A DNA stretch of 64,000 bases from NCBI GenBank assembly GCA_020636315.1, contig JACJYA010000013.1, forward strand, positions 62,001 to 126,000, given 5' to 3'. Each line of letters begins with the position of its first letter. The first letter of the stretch is position 1. The position numbers and the translations under genes were made by a program. Shown here one piece after another: positions 51,601 to 59,105 of the stretch. Under the pieces are notes generated by a model that saw nothing but the letters and a program-made list of their open reading frames with translations, did no database searches and was not told where the DNA came from. The stretch is from Lewinellaceae bacterium. Lineage in GTDB: Bacteria; Bacteroidota; Bacteroidia; Chitinophagales; Saprospiraceae.

Positions 51601-53362
51601 CAACGGTACGCTTACGGTTTATGCCAGTGGCGGCACTGCGCCTTACACCTATATCTGGAACAGCCAGCCTGTAAATGATACGCTGCAGTTTAATCTTTAC
51701 CCGGGCCTTACCGCCGGCAATTATGAGGTGACGGTCGTCGATGCCAATGGTTGCACCCCTGTTATGGGGCTGGGCACCGTTGAAGATCCACCCTCTATTG
51801 TGGTTGATTTCAGCAATGTTTCGGAAGTGAGCTGCTTTGAGGGGGTTTGTGATGCCACCGCAACGGCTACCGCCATGTACAGCGATGGCTCTACCGATGT
51901 GTTCGGATTCTCCTGGGAATCCGGGGAGACGGATATGGGCGTAATGTCTTCTACGGCTACAGCACTTTGTAAGGATTGGCAGACAGTAGTGGTGACGGAT
52001 GACAACGGTTGCTTTGGCGTGGACTCCGTAATGATCGGCAGCCCACCGGAGATTACAGTTTCTTCCATGCTTGCCAATGTGAGTTGTAATGGCCTTTCCG
52101 ACGGCACGGTGACTGCGATCCCCTCCGGAGGCACCCCCGGATATACTTACCTCTGGCAGCAGACCGGGGAGGTGACGGCCACCATTAGCGGCCTGGCTGC
52201 CGGGACCTACAACGTGATGGTGACGGATGCCAACGGTTGCCAGGAACCTCTGGAAGTGGATATTATTGAACCGGATCCGTTGATGATCTCCGTAAATACT
52301 GCGGAATCTCAGGATGTTTCCTGTTTTGGCGAAGAAGATGGCATTCTGGTCGTGACGTATAATTCCAATGATATGGTCAACGAGGTGGGGCCGAACCCCT
52401 ACACCTGGTCTCCCAATGTGCCGTTGGGTTCCGCCTCCCCACTGGGGGTGGCAACCAACCTGCCTGCGGGAACTTACGGCGTGACCATTACAGACGTGGA
52501 AGGCTGTCAGGATTCCCTCTCCTATACCCTTATGGAACCCACTGAGATCATGGCGGTTGTTCCTGACCCTGCGGACCCGCCCTGTTTCAACTCGACTACT
52601 AAAGTGAATATCGATACGGTTTACGGTGGAGCCGGCAGCTCTCCGGCCGACTATCAGTACATGGTCGATGGGAATGGCATTCTGCTTCCGATCGATGTGC
52701 CGGCGGATATCTTTGGCGATGGAGCCCACGATGTTGAGATATTTGACCTCAATGGCTGCTCAACCGCCCTTCAGGTCGAGATCGATCAGCCGGATGAGAT
52801 CCTGGTGACTTTCCCCGAGGATCCTTTTGTGGTCGAACTGGGAGATACCTCCCGGCAGCTACAGCCCATCATCACTCCGCTATCTACTCAGGTGGATTCC
52901 TTCATCTGGTCGCCGCAGGATTACCTGTCCGACCCCTCTGCCCGAAATCCGTTCGTCCGGCCACTGGAATCACTGGAATACGAACTGACGGTTGTAGATG
53001 TCAATGGCTGTGAAGGCTTCGGCAGTGTTTTCGTTGAGCTCGACGCTAACCGTAACATTTATATTCCGAATGTCTTCTCGCCCAATGGCGACGGGGTGAA
53101 CGATGAGTTCCGCATCTACCCCTGTGTCGGCGTAACGAATATCGCTACGGTAAACATCTTCGACCGCTGGGGTGACCTGGTCTTCCAGGACAGTGATCTC
53201 GATGTGAGCAATGGCCTGTACTGCATCGGTGGCCTGCCCTTGTGGGACGGCCGCCTTAAGGGCAGTGACATGAAGCCCGACGTCTATGTTTACGTCATCG
53301 AGGTGGAATTCCTCGACAACGTCCGGCTGGCCTATCGGGGCGATGTGTCCATCCTTCGATAA
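48698..53362 (+). CDS. Large SprB-repeat surface protein with cohesin-like and T9SS type B domains
   Basis: 1554 residues with a signal peptide (MIRHFILLALLSAASLQLGAQ). I chose the ATG at 48698 over 48644 for this reason. After an N-terminal domain of about 290 residues comes a cohesin-like beta sandwich (about 300-460; APGDTVCVEVRVDNLVDVTN, FEVCFEIIGSLGQGSDI). About eleven SprB-type repeats of 70-90 residues follow. Each opens with a Cys motif such as SCFGESDGSVTA, TCNSAGDGTIEV, NCPGDDNGTLTV or SCNGLSDGTVTA, and contains a YTYxW core and a GxYxVTVTDxxGC close. The end is a type B tail (IPNVFSPNGDGVNDEF). It is probably a filamentous adhesin for gliding or attachment. Confidence 0.92.
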   Translation: MIRHFILLALLSAASLQLGAQIPRNITFRGQSEAMRLVPCTDNDAGTITFDTGNFVGQSNDISLDTIYLCFGDTLPVLHNQDFVLNGDPIPATPPGVAYAFYDCRPTVDGPDTAAVLNDPCLNHTDPIVFNGVSFNQDYGIWVAVDDVNGNVKLINNGYHQEAFNMGNPAPIQLWFAPITLDNITQLGYENGGPCVSVSVDQAFSVVYLNAVELTDTFPNFGPGMQGAFAVEGGLPEFEAGTTYSPITITHTSANGVTGTVQTPNPGNGDTVQFTVPRPGEYEIVVEDGKSCAAVETIVMPVIFSAGTVNGAPGDTVCVEVRVDNLVDVTNAQFTLNWDPNILDFVEVTNLNTTLPALDDGAFNTNPAVTDLGELPFAWADFLGTSNTLPDGSVLFEVCFEIIGSLGQGSDISFGDVPTPVQVGNINNNPSMYPFDTVPGRVNVTNSVLLIETSQDSVSCSGLSDGSFTVTVSGGVGPYSFTWNTVPPSGPENGPVSIAVSGGSSTVGGRLAGDYRIIVTDSDTPANVDTAFIEVLQGPSLGVNLLNTQPSCFGESDGSVTAQVTLGGVVQPNPGGNFTFSWNNIPDNTPTQTGIPSGFYGVTVTDAAGCTAMASTTLSQPAPLQVLAMNTFITDATCTGSMDGSVLIGATGGSTASGNYTYAWSGGLGTVTANTSQVSNLDPGVYTVTVTDDNNCSLEETYTVAAAKALSVNLISLTDITCNSAGDGTIEVSGTTTGQPPFGAFTYTWNTVPPSGPNFSGAQVTGLGPGPYAVTVTDSDPAGCAVSDTFIINEPLPLTLQLVELLNESCDNGGGDGRITVGVTGGTYPYTYNWSDGQMDSIAVNLSEGMYTLDVTDANNCTTNQSFNITAPTPPQVTQLDNDTLACFDDTNGMLTVMATPGGAPIQSYEWSNSATGQAITNLSPGSYFVTITANDGCFTVDTALVVAPQPLVLDSIVAGSPNCPGDDNGTLTVYASGGTAPYTYIWNSQPVNDTLQFNLYPGLTAGNYEVTVVDANGCTPVMGLGTVEDPPSIVVDFSNVSEVSCFEGVCDATATATAMYSDGSTDVFGFSWESGETDMGVMSSTATALCKDWQTVVVTDDNGCFGVDSVMIGSPPEITVSSMLANVSCNGLSDGTVTAIPSGGTPGYTYLWQQTGEVTATISGLAAGTYNVMVTDANGCQEPLEVDIIEPDPLMISVNTAESQDVSCFGEEDGILVVTYNSNDMVNEVGPNPYTWSPNVPLGSASPLGVATNLPAGTYGVTITDVEGCQDSLSYTLMEPTEIMAVVPDPADPPCFNSTTKVNIDTVYGGAGSSPADYQYMVDGNGILLPIDVPADIFGDGAHDVEIFDLNGCSTALQVEIDQPDEILVTFPEDPFVVELGDTSRQLQPIITPLSTQVDSFIWSPQDYLSDPSARNPFVRPLESLEYELTVVDVNGCEGFGSVFVELDANRNIYIPNVFSPNGDGVNDEFRIYPCVGVTNIATVNIFDRWGDLVFQDSDLDVSNGLYCIGGLPLWDGRLKGSDMKPDVYVYVIEVEFLDNVRLAYRGDVSILR

Positions 53363-53385
53363 TTGGAGGCCTCAGTATGAACCAT

Positions 53386-53492
53386 ACGGATCAGGGGCAA
53401 AATGAAGATTTGTACCTGATGGCACAAAACCCGGTGGGAGGGCTGCATCTGAAGCTCCCATTGCTGGGGAGGCAATTTTGCCCCTGATCCGT
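53386..53492. repeat. Inverted-repeat element with 18-bp arms
   Basis: ACGGATCAGGGGCAAAAT (53386-53403) and its exact complement (53475-53492) flank a 71-base centre, filling the gap between convergent genes. The centre has GGGAG/CTCCC complementarity. The arm end ACGGATC also occurs in the inner arm of the 28466-28587 element. Confidence 0.65.
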
Positions 53493-53497
53493 AAAAG

Positions 53498-54658
53498 TCA
53501 TTCCCAACCTTTCACCCAAACAAAATAGGGCCGGTAGTTATCCGCATTAGTGAAAAGGCCGGAAAAATTGAAGGAGTTGACATTATAGGAAACCAATAGC
53601 GCTCCGTCATTCAGAAACTGGGTGTGGGCAAAGGCATTATAGGTGAAAATGTCTCCTCCGGTTTGTGGCGTGCAATAGACAAGTTTTTTTTCTGTAAAGG
53701 GCCCGAAAGGAGCCTCCGCCCGGTAAAGGTAGATCTCTCCCCCCAAAAGGTGGTGTTGGGTGAGCAGGTAAAACCGCCCTTCATATTTGAAAACGGAGAA
53801 CTGCTCCGAGACATTGGCGAACAGGCGGGCGCTTTGGCCGGGTTCCGGCACCCAGTCCGTGCCGTTAAAATAAGCCCATTCGCCTCCCGGCCCTTCGCTT
53901 ACCGGCACTCTGGCCAGGTGAAGGTATTTCAGCAAACCGTCCTTTTCCGCTCCGTACAGATAGTAATAACCGTCCTCCTCCAGGATGCAGGCGCCATAGT
54001 TGACGGCCGGGCCCGCCATTTTCCTTTCGATTGAGAGCAGCTGAATATCCGGCAAAGAGAACCTGGCGACGTCAATGCTGGTGTATTCAAAACCCCAGGC
54101 GCCTCCTCCCACATTCTCAAAACCGAAAAGGATAACCTCCAGCGTGTCGTTGCGGACGATTCCGTGCCCCGGCCAGTACCACCAGCCTTCTTCCTCCGGT
54201 TGAACAAAAGCGGAGGCATTGCCTGCCGAACCGGTGTAGAGGGTCGTCAGTTCTTCGCCATCCTGGATGACGAAGGTATTGTTGATAAGCCCGGTGTTGG
54301 GCCGGGAGCGGTCGGCTCTGACCGTTCCCAGAAAAGTATCCCCGAACAGCCAGAGGTTGCGCCCGCCCGGCAGCGGTATGGAATAGGTAGCGTCTCCTCC
54401 GGTCCAGCCGCCCCCGAACCGGGTGAAGAGGGCATTAAAACTCTCTGCCTTTTCAATGCTTATCGGCTCTTGCCAGCAGCCCTCTTCGACGGTTAATGTG
54501 GTGTCCGTTGTTGTTGTATCAGAAGGCTCGCCCAGGCCCGGGTAAAAAGAGCCGGAGGTAAAATCTGCTGTTTCATCCCGGCAGCTTTCCAGAGTGGCCA
54601 AGCCCGCCGAGAGGAAAATCAGAAAGATAAGCTTGTGACGCAGGGGAAAAAAATTCAT
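53498..54658 (-). CDS. Beta-propeller-like lipoprotein (DUF4185/DUF5005-like)
   Basis: 386 residues. A signal peptide ends at the lipobox-like ATLESC, followed by a Thr/Asp-rich spacer. The mature part resembles five-bladed propeller glycosidase-like proteins of the DUF4185/DUF5005 group: GGNLWLFGDTFLG-type blade (here LPGGRNLWLFGDTFLG), WYWPGHGIV, GACILEEDGYYYLYGAEK and EGRFYLLTQHHLLGGEIYL. It may bind or cleave polysaccharide at the cell surface; no catalytic residues can be named with certainty. A minus-strand -7 element TAATTTTG (54715-54722) lies about 60 bases before the start. Confidence 0.75.
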   Translation of the reverse strand: MNFFPLRHKLIFLIFLSAGLATLESCRDETADFTSGSFYPGLGEPSDTTTTDTTLTVEEGCWQEPISIEKAESFNALFTRFGGGWTGGDATYSIPLPGGRNLWLFGDTFLGTVRADRSRPNTGLINNTFVIQDGEELTTLYTGSAGNASAFVQPEEEGWWYWPGHGIVRNDTLEVILFGFENVGGGAWGFEYTSIDVARFSLPDIQLLSIERKMAGPAVNYGACILEEDGYYYLYGAEKDGLLKYLHLARVPVSEGPGGEWAYFNGTDWVPEPGQSARLFANVSEQFSVFKYEGRFYLLTQHHLLGGEIYLYRAEAPFGPFTEKKLVYCTPQTGGDIFTYNAFAHTQFLNDGALLVSYNVNSFNFSGLFTNADNYRPYFVWVKGWE

Positions 54659-54926
54659 AGGCCTGAAATTAGAAGGCGTTTAAAAAACAGGGACAGGGAA
54701 AAAGGCGCCTCCTTCAAAATTAGAAAAAAGTGGCTGAAAATGCTTCTTTTCCGGCAGGTTCCTCGGGCTGTTTTGGTGGGAATTTTCTATCTTAAGACCT
54801 TTTCGTAAGCCCAGAATACAAAAGAGGGTTGAACGATTTATGATTTGTGCCCGTCTCTACGAGCCGGGTAAAATTTATGAATTGTGACTTGCGATTTTGC
54901 TTTCCTCGGCCAGGCTTGGTAACTAT

Positions 54927-54951
54927 ACATCAAACATCAAACATCAAACAT
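54927..54951 (+). repeat. (ACATCAA)3 tandem repeat at the epimerase-like gene start
   Basis: Three 7-bp units run into the start codon region (ATG at 54950), so the repeat sets the spacing to the ribosome binding site. Confidence 0.7.
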
Positions 54952-55999
54952 GCCAACACCTCTCTTCCCAACCGGATGCTGTTCCATCTCCGACGACTGG
55001 ATGTACAAGGGGATGCAGGCCGTTTGGATGGAAAACGATTACCTGCGCATCGGCATTCTGGCCGGCAGAGGAAGCGATATTTTCGAGTTTTATTTCAAGC
55101 CGGCAGGGATTGATTTTATGCTTCGGCTTTCAAAAGGGATCATCAACCCCAGGGAGCATTTTTCACAGCTGCGGGATACGCCCAATCAACTGGAGGACTA
55201 CTACTACGGAGGCTGGCAGGAGGCGCTGCCCAACAGCCCTGCTTTCAACTACCGGGGTGCCTCCCTGGGGCAACACGGGGAGGTGTGGATGATCCCCTGG
55301 AAGTGCGCCATCGTTCGGGATCGTCCGGAGGAAGTAGCGCTGAAACTGTGGGCCAGCCCGCTGCGCGTGCCGGTGCGCATTGAGAAAACCCTGAGCCTGC
55401 GTGCCGGTGAGCCCACCCTTTTCATTCAGGAACGGTTGGCCAATACTTCCCGCACTCACCTGGATATCATGTGGGGGCACCACATCGCTTTCGGGCTTCC
55501 GTTCCTCCGGGAAGGGGGGCGGCTCACGACCAACGCCCGGACGATGGTGGCCGAACCGTCCATGCCTGCCCACCGGCGCTTTACACCCGGAGTGGAAACG
55601 GATTGGCCCCGGGCTCAAAATATCGATGGACAGTGGGAGGATGCCAGCCTCATCCCACCTGAGCCGGCCGCTCCTTACAGCGACCTGGCCTACCTTTCCG
55701 GCTATGGCGAAAAGGCTTATTATGCGATCCGTAATGAAGAGAAAAACATCGGCTTTGCCGTGAAGTGGGACGGAAGGGTGTTCCGCCATCTGTGGTACTG
55801 GCAGGAGCGCTACGCCACCCGGGATGCGCCGTGGTGGGGCAGCGCCTACGCCATCGGGCTGGAGCCCTGGACTTCCCGCTTCCCCGCAGATGCCCAGCAG
55901 GCCATTGATGCCGGCGACTGGCTGCGCCTGGAAGCGGGAGAAGTGCTGGAAACGGGCATTGAAGCTTCAGCCTTTGAGGGAGAGTTTTATAAAAAGTAA
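54950..55999 (+). CDS. DUF4432/aldose-epimerase-like cytoplasmic protein
   Basis: 349 residues, no signal peptide. The fold pattern is that of galactose-mutarotase-like beta sandwiches: MENDYLRIGILAGRGSDIFEF at the start, RIEKTLSLRAGEPTLFIQERLAN, MWGHHIAFG (candidate catalytic His pair) and WWGSAYAIGLEPWTS. DUF4432 proteins are thought to act on sugars, with the true substrate untested. The two genes downstream, an SMP-30-type lactonase and an SDR dehydrogenase on the same strand, suggest a role with an aldose, for example mutarotation before oxidation. The 272-base gap to the next gene makes a single transcript uncertain. Confidence 0.75.
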   Translation: MPTPLFPTGCCSISDDWMYKGMQAVWMENDYLRIGILAGRGSDIFEFYFKPAGIDFMLRLSKGIINPREHFSQLRDTPNQLEDYYYGGWQEALPNSPAFNYRGASLGQHGEVWMIPWKCAIVRDRPEEVALKLWASPLRVPVRIEKTLSLRAGEPTLFIQERLANTSRTHLDIMWGHHIAFGLPFLREGGRLTTNARTMVAEPSMPAHRRFTPGVETDWPRAQNIDGQWEDASLIPPEPAAPYSDLAYLSGYGEKAYYAIRNEEKNIGFAVKWDGRVFRHLWYWQERYATRDAPWWGSAYAIGLEPWTSRFPADAQQAIDAGDWLRLEAGEVLETGIEASAFEGEFYKK

Positions 56000-56013
56000 G
56001 TAGATCCTTCAAG

Positions 56014-56032
56014 CGCTAATTTCCCATTAGCG
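56014..56032. repeat. Palindrome CGCTAAT/ATTAGCG, copy 3
   Basis: A 7-bp perfect stem with a TTCCC loop, 15 bases after the DUF4432 gene and abutting the inverted copy C of the dispersed element. Confidence 0.55.
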
Positions 56033-56122
56033 GGGACTGTTCATCGTTTCTGGTTCCTGGGTTTCTGGTTGCCTGGAAACCAGTAGGTTAGCATGAAACA
56101 GACACCTTAATTGAACTATCCC
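56032..56122 (-). repeat. Dispersed repeat element, copy C (inverted)
   Basis: Read on the minus strand it begins GGGATAGTTCA and ends TGAACAGTCCC, with CATGCTAACC, CTGGTTTCCAG and CCCAGGAACCAGAAAC in the same order as copies A and B. Closest to copy B. Confidence 0.7.
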
Positions 56123-56146
56123 TATTGGCGCTTGATTTCTCATATA

Positions 56147-56250
56147 CCGAAACACCGAAACACCGAAACACCGAAACACCGAAATACCGAAACACCGAAA
56201 CACCGAAATACCGAAACACCGCAAAACCGAAATACCGAAACACCGAAATA
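56147..56250 (+). repeat. Tandem repeat of CCGAAACA/CCGAAATA, 13 units of 8 bp
   Basis: 104 bases of a period-8, G-poor repeat with two alternating unit types and one degenerate unit (CCGCAAAA). It ends 21 bases before the SMP-30 start, in its leader. Because three units make 24 bases, both strands stay open (for example TETPKYRN repeats on plus), but there is no evidence of translation. Confidence 0.85.
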
Positions 56251-56271
56251 CCATTAAAACCAACCAACATC

Positions 56272-57129
56272 ATGGACTCAATACTTCAAAAAGCAAGCAT
56301 TTATGCCGACGGCCTGGACCATCCCGAAGGCGTCGCCGTCCACCCGGACGGCAGCGTTTGGGCGGGCGGGGAGGCCGGCCAGGTCTATCGCATTTCAGAG
56401 GGCGGTAAAAAGGTGGAGGAGATTGCCAATACAGGTGGCTTTGTCCTCGGTATCGCTTTCAGCCCGGGAGCGGAGTGGCTGGCCGTCTGCGACCTGGGCA
56501 AACACTGCGTCTGGAAATTGAACCTGGATAATCACAAGCTGGAAATGTTTGCCTCCGGAGCTGAAGGGCACCGGTTTAACATTCCCAACTATCCGGTATT
56601 CGACTGGGAAGGCAACCTCTACGTCAGCGAAAGCGGCGCCTTCCGGGAAGTGAAGGGAAAGGTGCTGAAGTTTTCTCCCGATGGAGAAGGCCGGATCTGG
56701 CACCCCGGCCCCTTCAACTTTGCCAATGGGATGGCCCTCAGCCCCGATAGAGATGCCCTGTATGTTACCGTATCTTTTCTGCCGGGAGTTGAGCGGATAA
56801 CTATTGCTCCCGATGGTTCGGCGGGCGAACGCTCCCTGGTGTGCACCCTTCCGGAAACGGTGCCCGACGGGGTGGCCTTCGACGCTGAGGGCAATCTGTA
56901 CGTTACCTGCTACTCTCCCAGCAAGATCTTCCGGGTCAGCCGGGAGGGAGCGGTCAGCCTGCTCACCTACGACTGGGACGGGCACACGCTGTCCAACCCC
57001 ACCAATATTGCCTTTGGCGGGCCTGAGCTGGACCAGTTGTTTACCTCCAACCTGGGGCGTTGGCACATTACAAAGATCGGCCTTGGGATAAAAGGCCTGC
57101 CGTTGCCCTCTCACCAGAAAAAAGCCTGA
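56272..57129 (+). CDS. SMP-30/gluconolactonase-family lactonase
   Basis: 285 residues. The ATG at 56272 begins the family domain; the longer frame from 56125 is the tandem repeat and is excluded. A six-bladed propeller with metal ligands is indicated: Glu in LDHPEGVAV, Asn in FNFANGMALS and Asp in VPDGVAFDAEGNLYV. Family members open sugar lactones such as glucono- or xylonolactone. The SDR gene begins 3 bases after the stop, so the two form one unit: dehydrogenase makes the lactone, this enzyme opens it. Confidence 0.88.
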   Translation: MDSILQKASIYADGLDHPEGVAVHPDGSVWAGGEAGQVYRISEGGKKVEEIANTGGFVLGIAFSPGAEWLAVCDLGKHCVWKLNLDNHKLEMFASGAEGHRFNIPNYPVFDWEGNLYVSESGAFREVKGKVLKFSPDGEGRIWHPGPFNFANGMALSPDRDALYVTVSFLPGVERITIAPDGSAGERSLVCTLPETVPDGVAFDAEGNLYVTCYSPSKIFRVSREGAVSLLTYDWDGHTLSNPTNIAFGGPELDQLFTSNLGRWHITKIGLGIKGLPLPSHQKKA

Positions 57130-57132
57130 ACT

Positions 57133-57900
57133 ATGTCTTTAAAAGGAAAAAACGCCGTGATCACGGGGGGCGCAAAAGGGATCGGCGGCGCCGCGACCAG
57201 GGCCCTTCACCGGGAAGGCGCCAATGTGGTAATACTGGATGTTGACTCCCTGGGCGGAAAACTGGCGGAAGAGCTGGGCAAAGGGGCACTCTTTTTTAAA
57301 TGTGACGTTTCCAGAGAGACAGAAGTGCGGCAGGCTATGGAAAAGGCTGTGGAAACCTTTGGCGATCTGGATATCCTGGTCAACAACGCAGGCATTCAGC
57401 GTTATTCCACTGTTACGGAGACCACCGAAGAGGAATGGGACCTGGTGATGAACGTCAACCTGAAAAGCGCTTTTCTGTGTGCCAAACACGCGATCCCATC
57501 CATGCTGGCTAAAGGGAAAGGGGTGGTCATCAACGTGTCCAGCGTGCAGGCCTTTATCACTCAGAATAACGTTGCCCCCTACACCACTTCCAAGACGGCC
57601 ATGCTGGGCCTCACCCGCAGCATTGCGGTGGACTACGCCCCGAACATCCGCAGCGTGGCCGTTTGCCCCGGAACGGTGGATACCCCCATGCTCCGCGATG
57701 CCCTCCAGCTATCCCCCGATCCGGAAGCCGTCTATCAGGAATGTGTCGATATGCATCTGGCCAAAAGGATCTGCTCTCCGGAGGAAGTGGCGGAACTGAT
57801 CGTTTTCCTGGCCAGCGATAAGGCGCCGTTCATCACCGGGCAGGCCATTCGAATCGATGGCGGGCTGGGGCTGATGGTCGCCGGGAGCAAGCGCGACTGA
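57133..57900 (+). CDS. Short-chain dehydrogenase/reductase, likely sugar dehydrogenase
   Basis: 255 residues, classical SDR. The cofactor site is TGGAKGIGGAA; Asp36 after beta-2 (VVILDVDSLGG) favours NAD+ over NADP+. NNAG, the catalytic Ser in INVSSVQAF and YTTSK form the active site. CPGTVDTPM and the C-terminal IDGGLGLMV are family-typical. Paired with an SMP-30 lactonase and an epimerase-like protein, it probably oxidises an aldose to its lactone. The sugar is not evident. A perfect 12-bp hairpin follows. Confidence 0.9.
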   Translation: MSLKGKNAVITGGAKGIGGAATRALHREGANVVILDVDSLGGKLAEELGKGALFFKCDVSRETEVRQAMEKAVETFGDLDILVNNAGIQRYSTVTETTEEEWDLVMNVNLKSAFLCAKHAIPSMLAKGKGVVINVSSVQAFITQNNVAPYTTSKTAMLGLTRSIAVDYAPNIRSVAVCPGTVDTPMLRDALQLSPDPEAVYQECVDMHLAKRICSPEEVAELIVFLASDKAPFITGQAIRIDGGLGLMVAGSKRD

Positions 57901-57979
57901 TGAGGCCCTTAGCCCCTGATTTCTTTCGGCGGCCTTAGGCAGAGGTACGCTCCTTAGCGCCAAAGTTTCAGTTGCTAAC

Positions 57980-58008
57980 TTAAGCGGTAAAGGGAATTTA
58001 CCGCTTAA
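57980..58008. terminator. Bidirectional terminator-like hairpin
   Basis: TTAAGCGGTAAA (57980-57991) and its exact complement (57997-58008) with a 5-base loop lie between the convergent SDR and 58040 genes. A weaker GTTGC/TTAAC extension is present. Confidence 0.65.
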
Positions 58009-58039
58009 TGTTAACATTTGCTCAAATAAAATTTGCCCC

Positions 58040-59086
58040 TCACTTCATCCACACATATTCCGGCCGATAGCGCGAAAAAGTATGGCTTTCTTTCTTTCCA
58101 AAGGCTTGTATCTCCGCTTTCCAGCTGCGGGCCTGCCAGTTGAAAGCGCCCCAGGTGATTGAAACGGAGGAGGGAGAAGGCGCCGTGGAATAGATCAGGG
58201 AGATCTTTACGGGAGTATCGGGTAGCAGAGATGGCGTTTTTCCCTCTGAACTGGCGGGCTGCCCTCCAAATTCCACCCTTGCCGAGGAGGGCGCCACCGC
58301 TTGGCCGTTGGCCACGGCCTTGATCCGTTCGGAAAAAAAGGTGATGACTTTTTGTTGCGCTTCCTGCGTTTCCGCATCAGAAAAACGGGAAGGTTCCTTC
58401 CTGGTGAGCGGCAATAACGTCTCCAGCTTTTCAAAAGGCAGAACCACGTCCTGCCGAAGGCCGGCCTCGTCGATGTAGATGGTTGCCGAAGGGGCCTCTT
58501 TTGCTGCAAAATGGGCAAACCCCTTATCCCGTGCAAAAAGCTCCGGGGCATTCCAGCTGAAACGCAGGATACAGGGCTTTTCCCGGCTAACCTCTGCGGT
58601 CAGGGAGTTGGCGCCCCCTTCCTGATAGGCCGTCACCATCACCAGGGCAGGGATGGGAGAGAGCCTGCCCCCGAATTCCTGATGGATCTGCACGCCGTCA
58701 AGAGAAAGTGGAGTTTTAATTTCGAAGAAATAGAGCAGGCTGTGTTGCATCAGGCTGTCTTTATGGATGCCTCTTTCCGGTATATCACTGGATTGAAGCT
58801 CCGGAAGATCAGCGGAGAGCCGCTGCCCCTGCAGGCTTTCCAGAAAAAAGTACCGGCGCAGGAAGGCCTTGTGCTTTTCGGCTGCTTCCGACAGTTGCCG
58901 GGCCGTGAAAAAGCCATCGCTGTCCGCTTCCAGCCCGTGGTACAGGAACAGGTCTTCGGCCAGGACATTGAGTTGAACCCCGATCTTCCCCTGAGCGGCA
59001 TGCAGGGTTGCCCAACTGATGGAGATAGGGTGAGCGGTGAGGGAAATTGGTATCAAGAAGAAAAGTATCCTGACAGTGAGCTTCAT
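58040..59086 (-). CDS. Secreted protein of unknown function (HupE/UreJ N-domain-like start)
   Basis: 348 residues with a signal peptide (MKLTVRILFFLIPISLTAHP). The mature N-terminus HPISISWATLHAAQGKIG, with LAEDLFLYH soon after, resembles the periplasmic part of HupE/UreJ-like membrane proteins, but no membrane helices follow. The middle is beta-rich; a charged helix (SDAETQEAQQKVITFFSERI) is near residue 240. It lies 19 bases downstream of the GH53 gene on the same strand and may share its transcript. I cannot name a function. Confidence 0.65.
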   Translation of the reverse strand: MKLTVRILFFLIPISLTAHPISISWATLHAAQGKIGVQLNVLAEDLFLYHGLEADSDGFFTARQLSEAAEKHKAFLRRYFFLESLQGQRLSADLPELQSSDIPERGIHKDSLMQHSLLYFFEIKTPLSLDGVQIHQEFGGRLSPIPALVMVTAYQEGGANSLTAEVSREKPCILRFSWNAPELFARDKGFAHFAAKEAPSATIYIDEAGLRQDVVLPFEKLETLLPLTRKEPSRFSDAETQEAQQKVITFFSERIKAVANGQAVAPSSARVEFGGQPASSEGKTPSLLPDTPVKISLIYSTAPSPSSVSITWGAFNWQARSWKAEIQAFGKKESHTFSRYRPEYVWMK

Positions 59087-59105
59087 AAAATGTGGGTAGT
59101 TTTCA

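Noticed and set aside
50567..52729. A 720-residue open frame on the minus strand inside the SprB-repeat gene
   Set aside because: It lies opposite a gene with clear repeat domains and has no signal peptide, domain or start context; long antisense frames are expected from the biased codons of repeats.
56027..56273. Minus-strand frames made of FRCFGISV repeats
   Set aside because: They are the complement of the CCGAAACA tandem repeat, which leaves several frames open by its period; there is no signal of translation.
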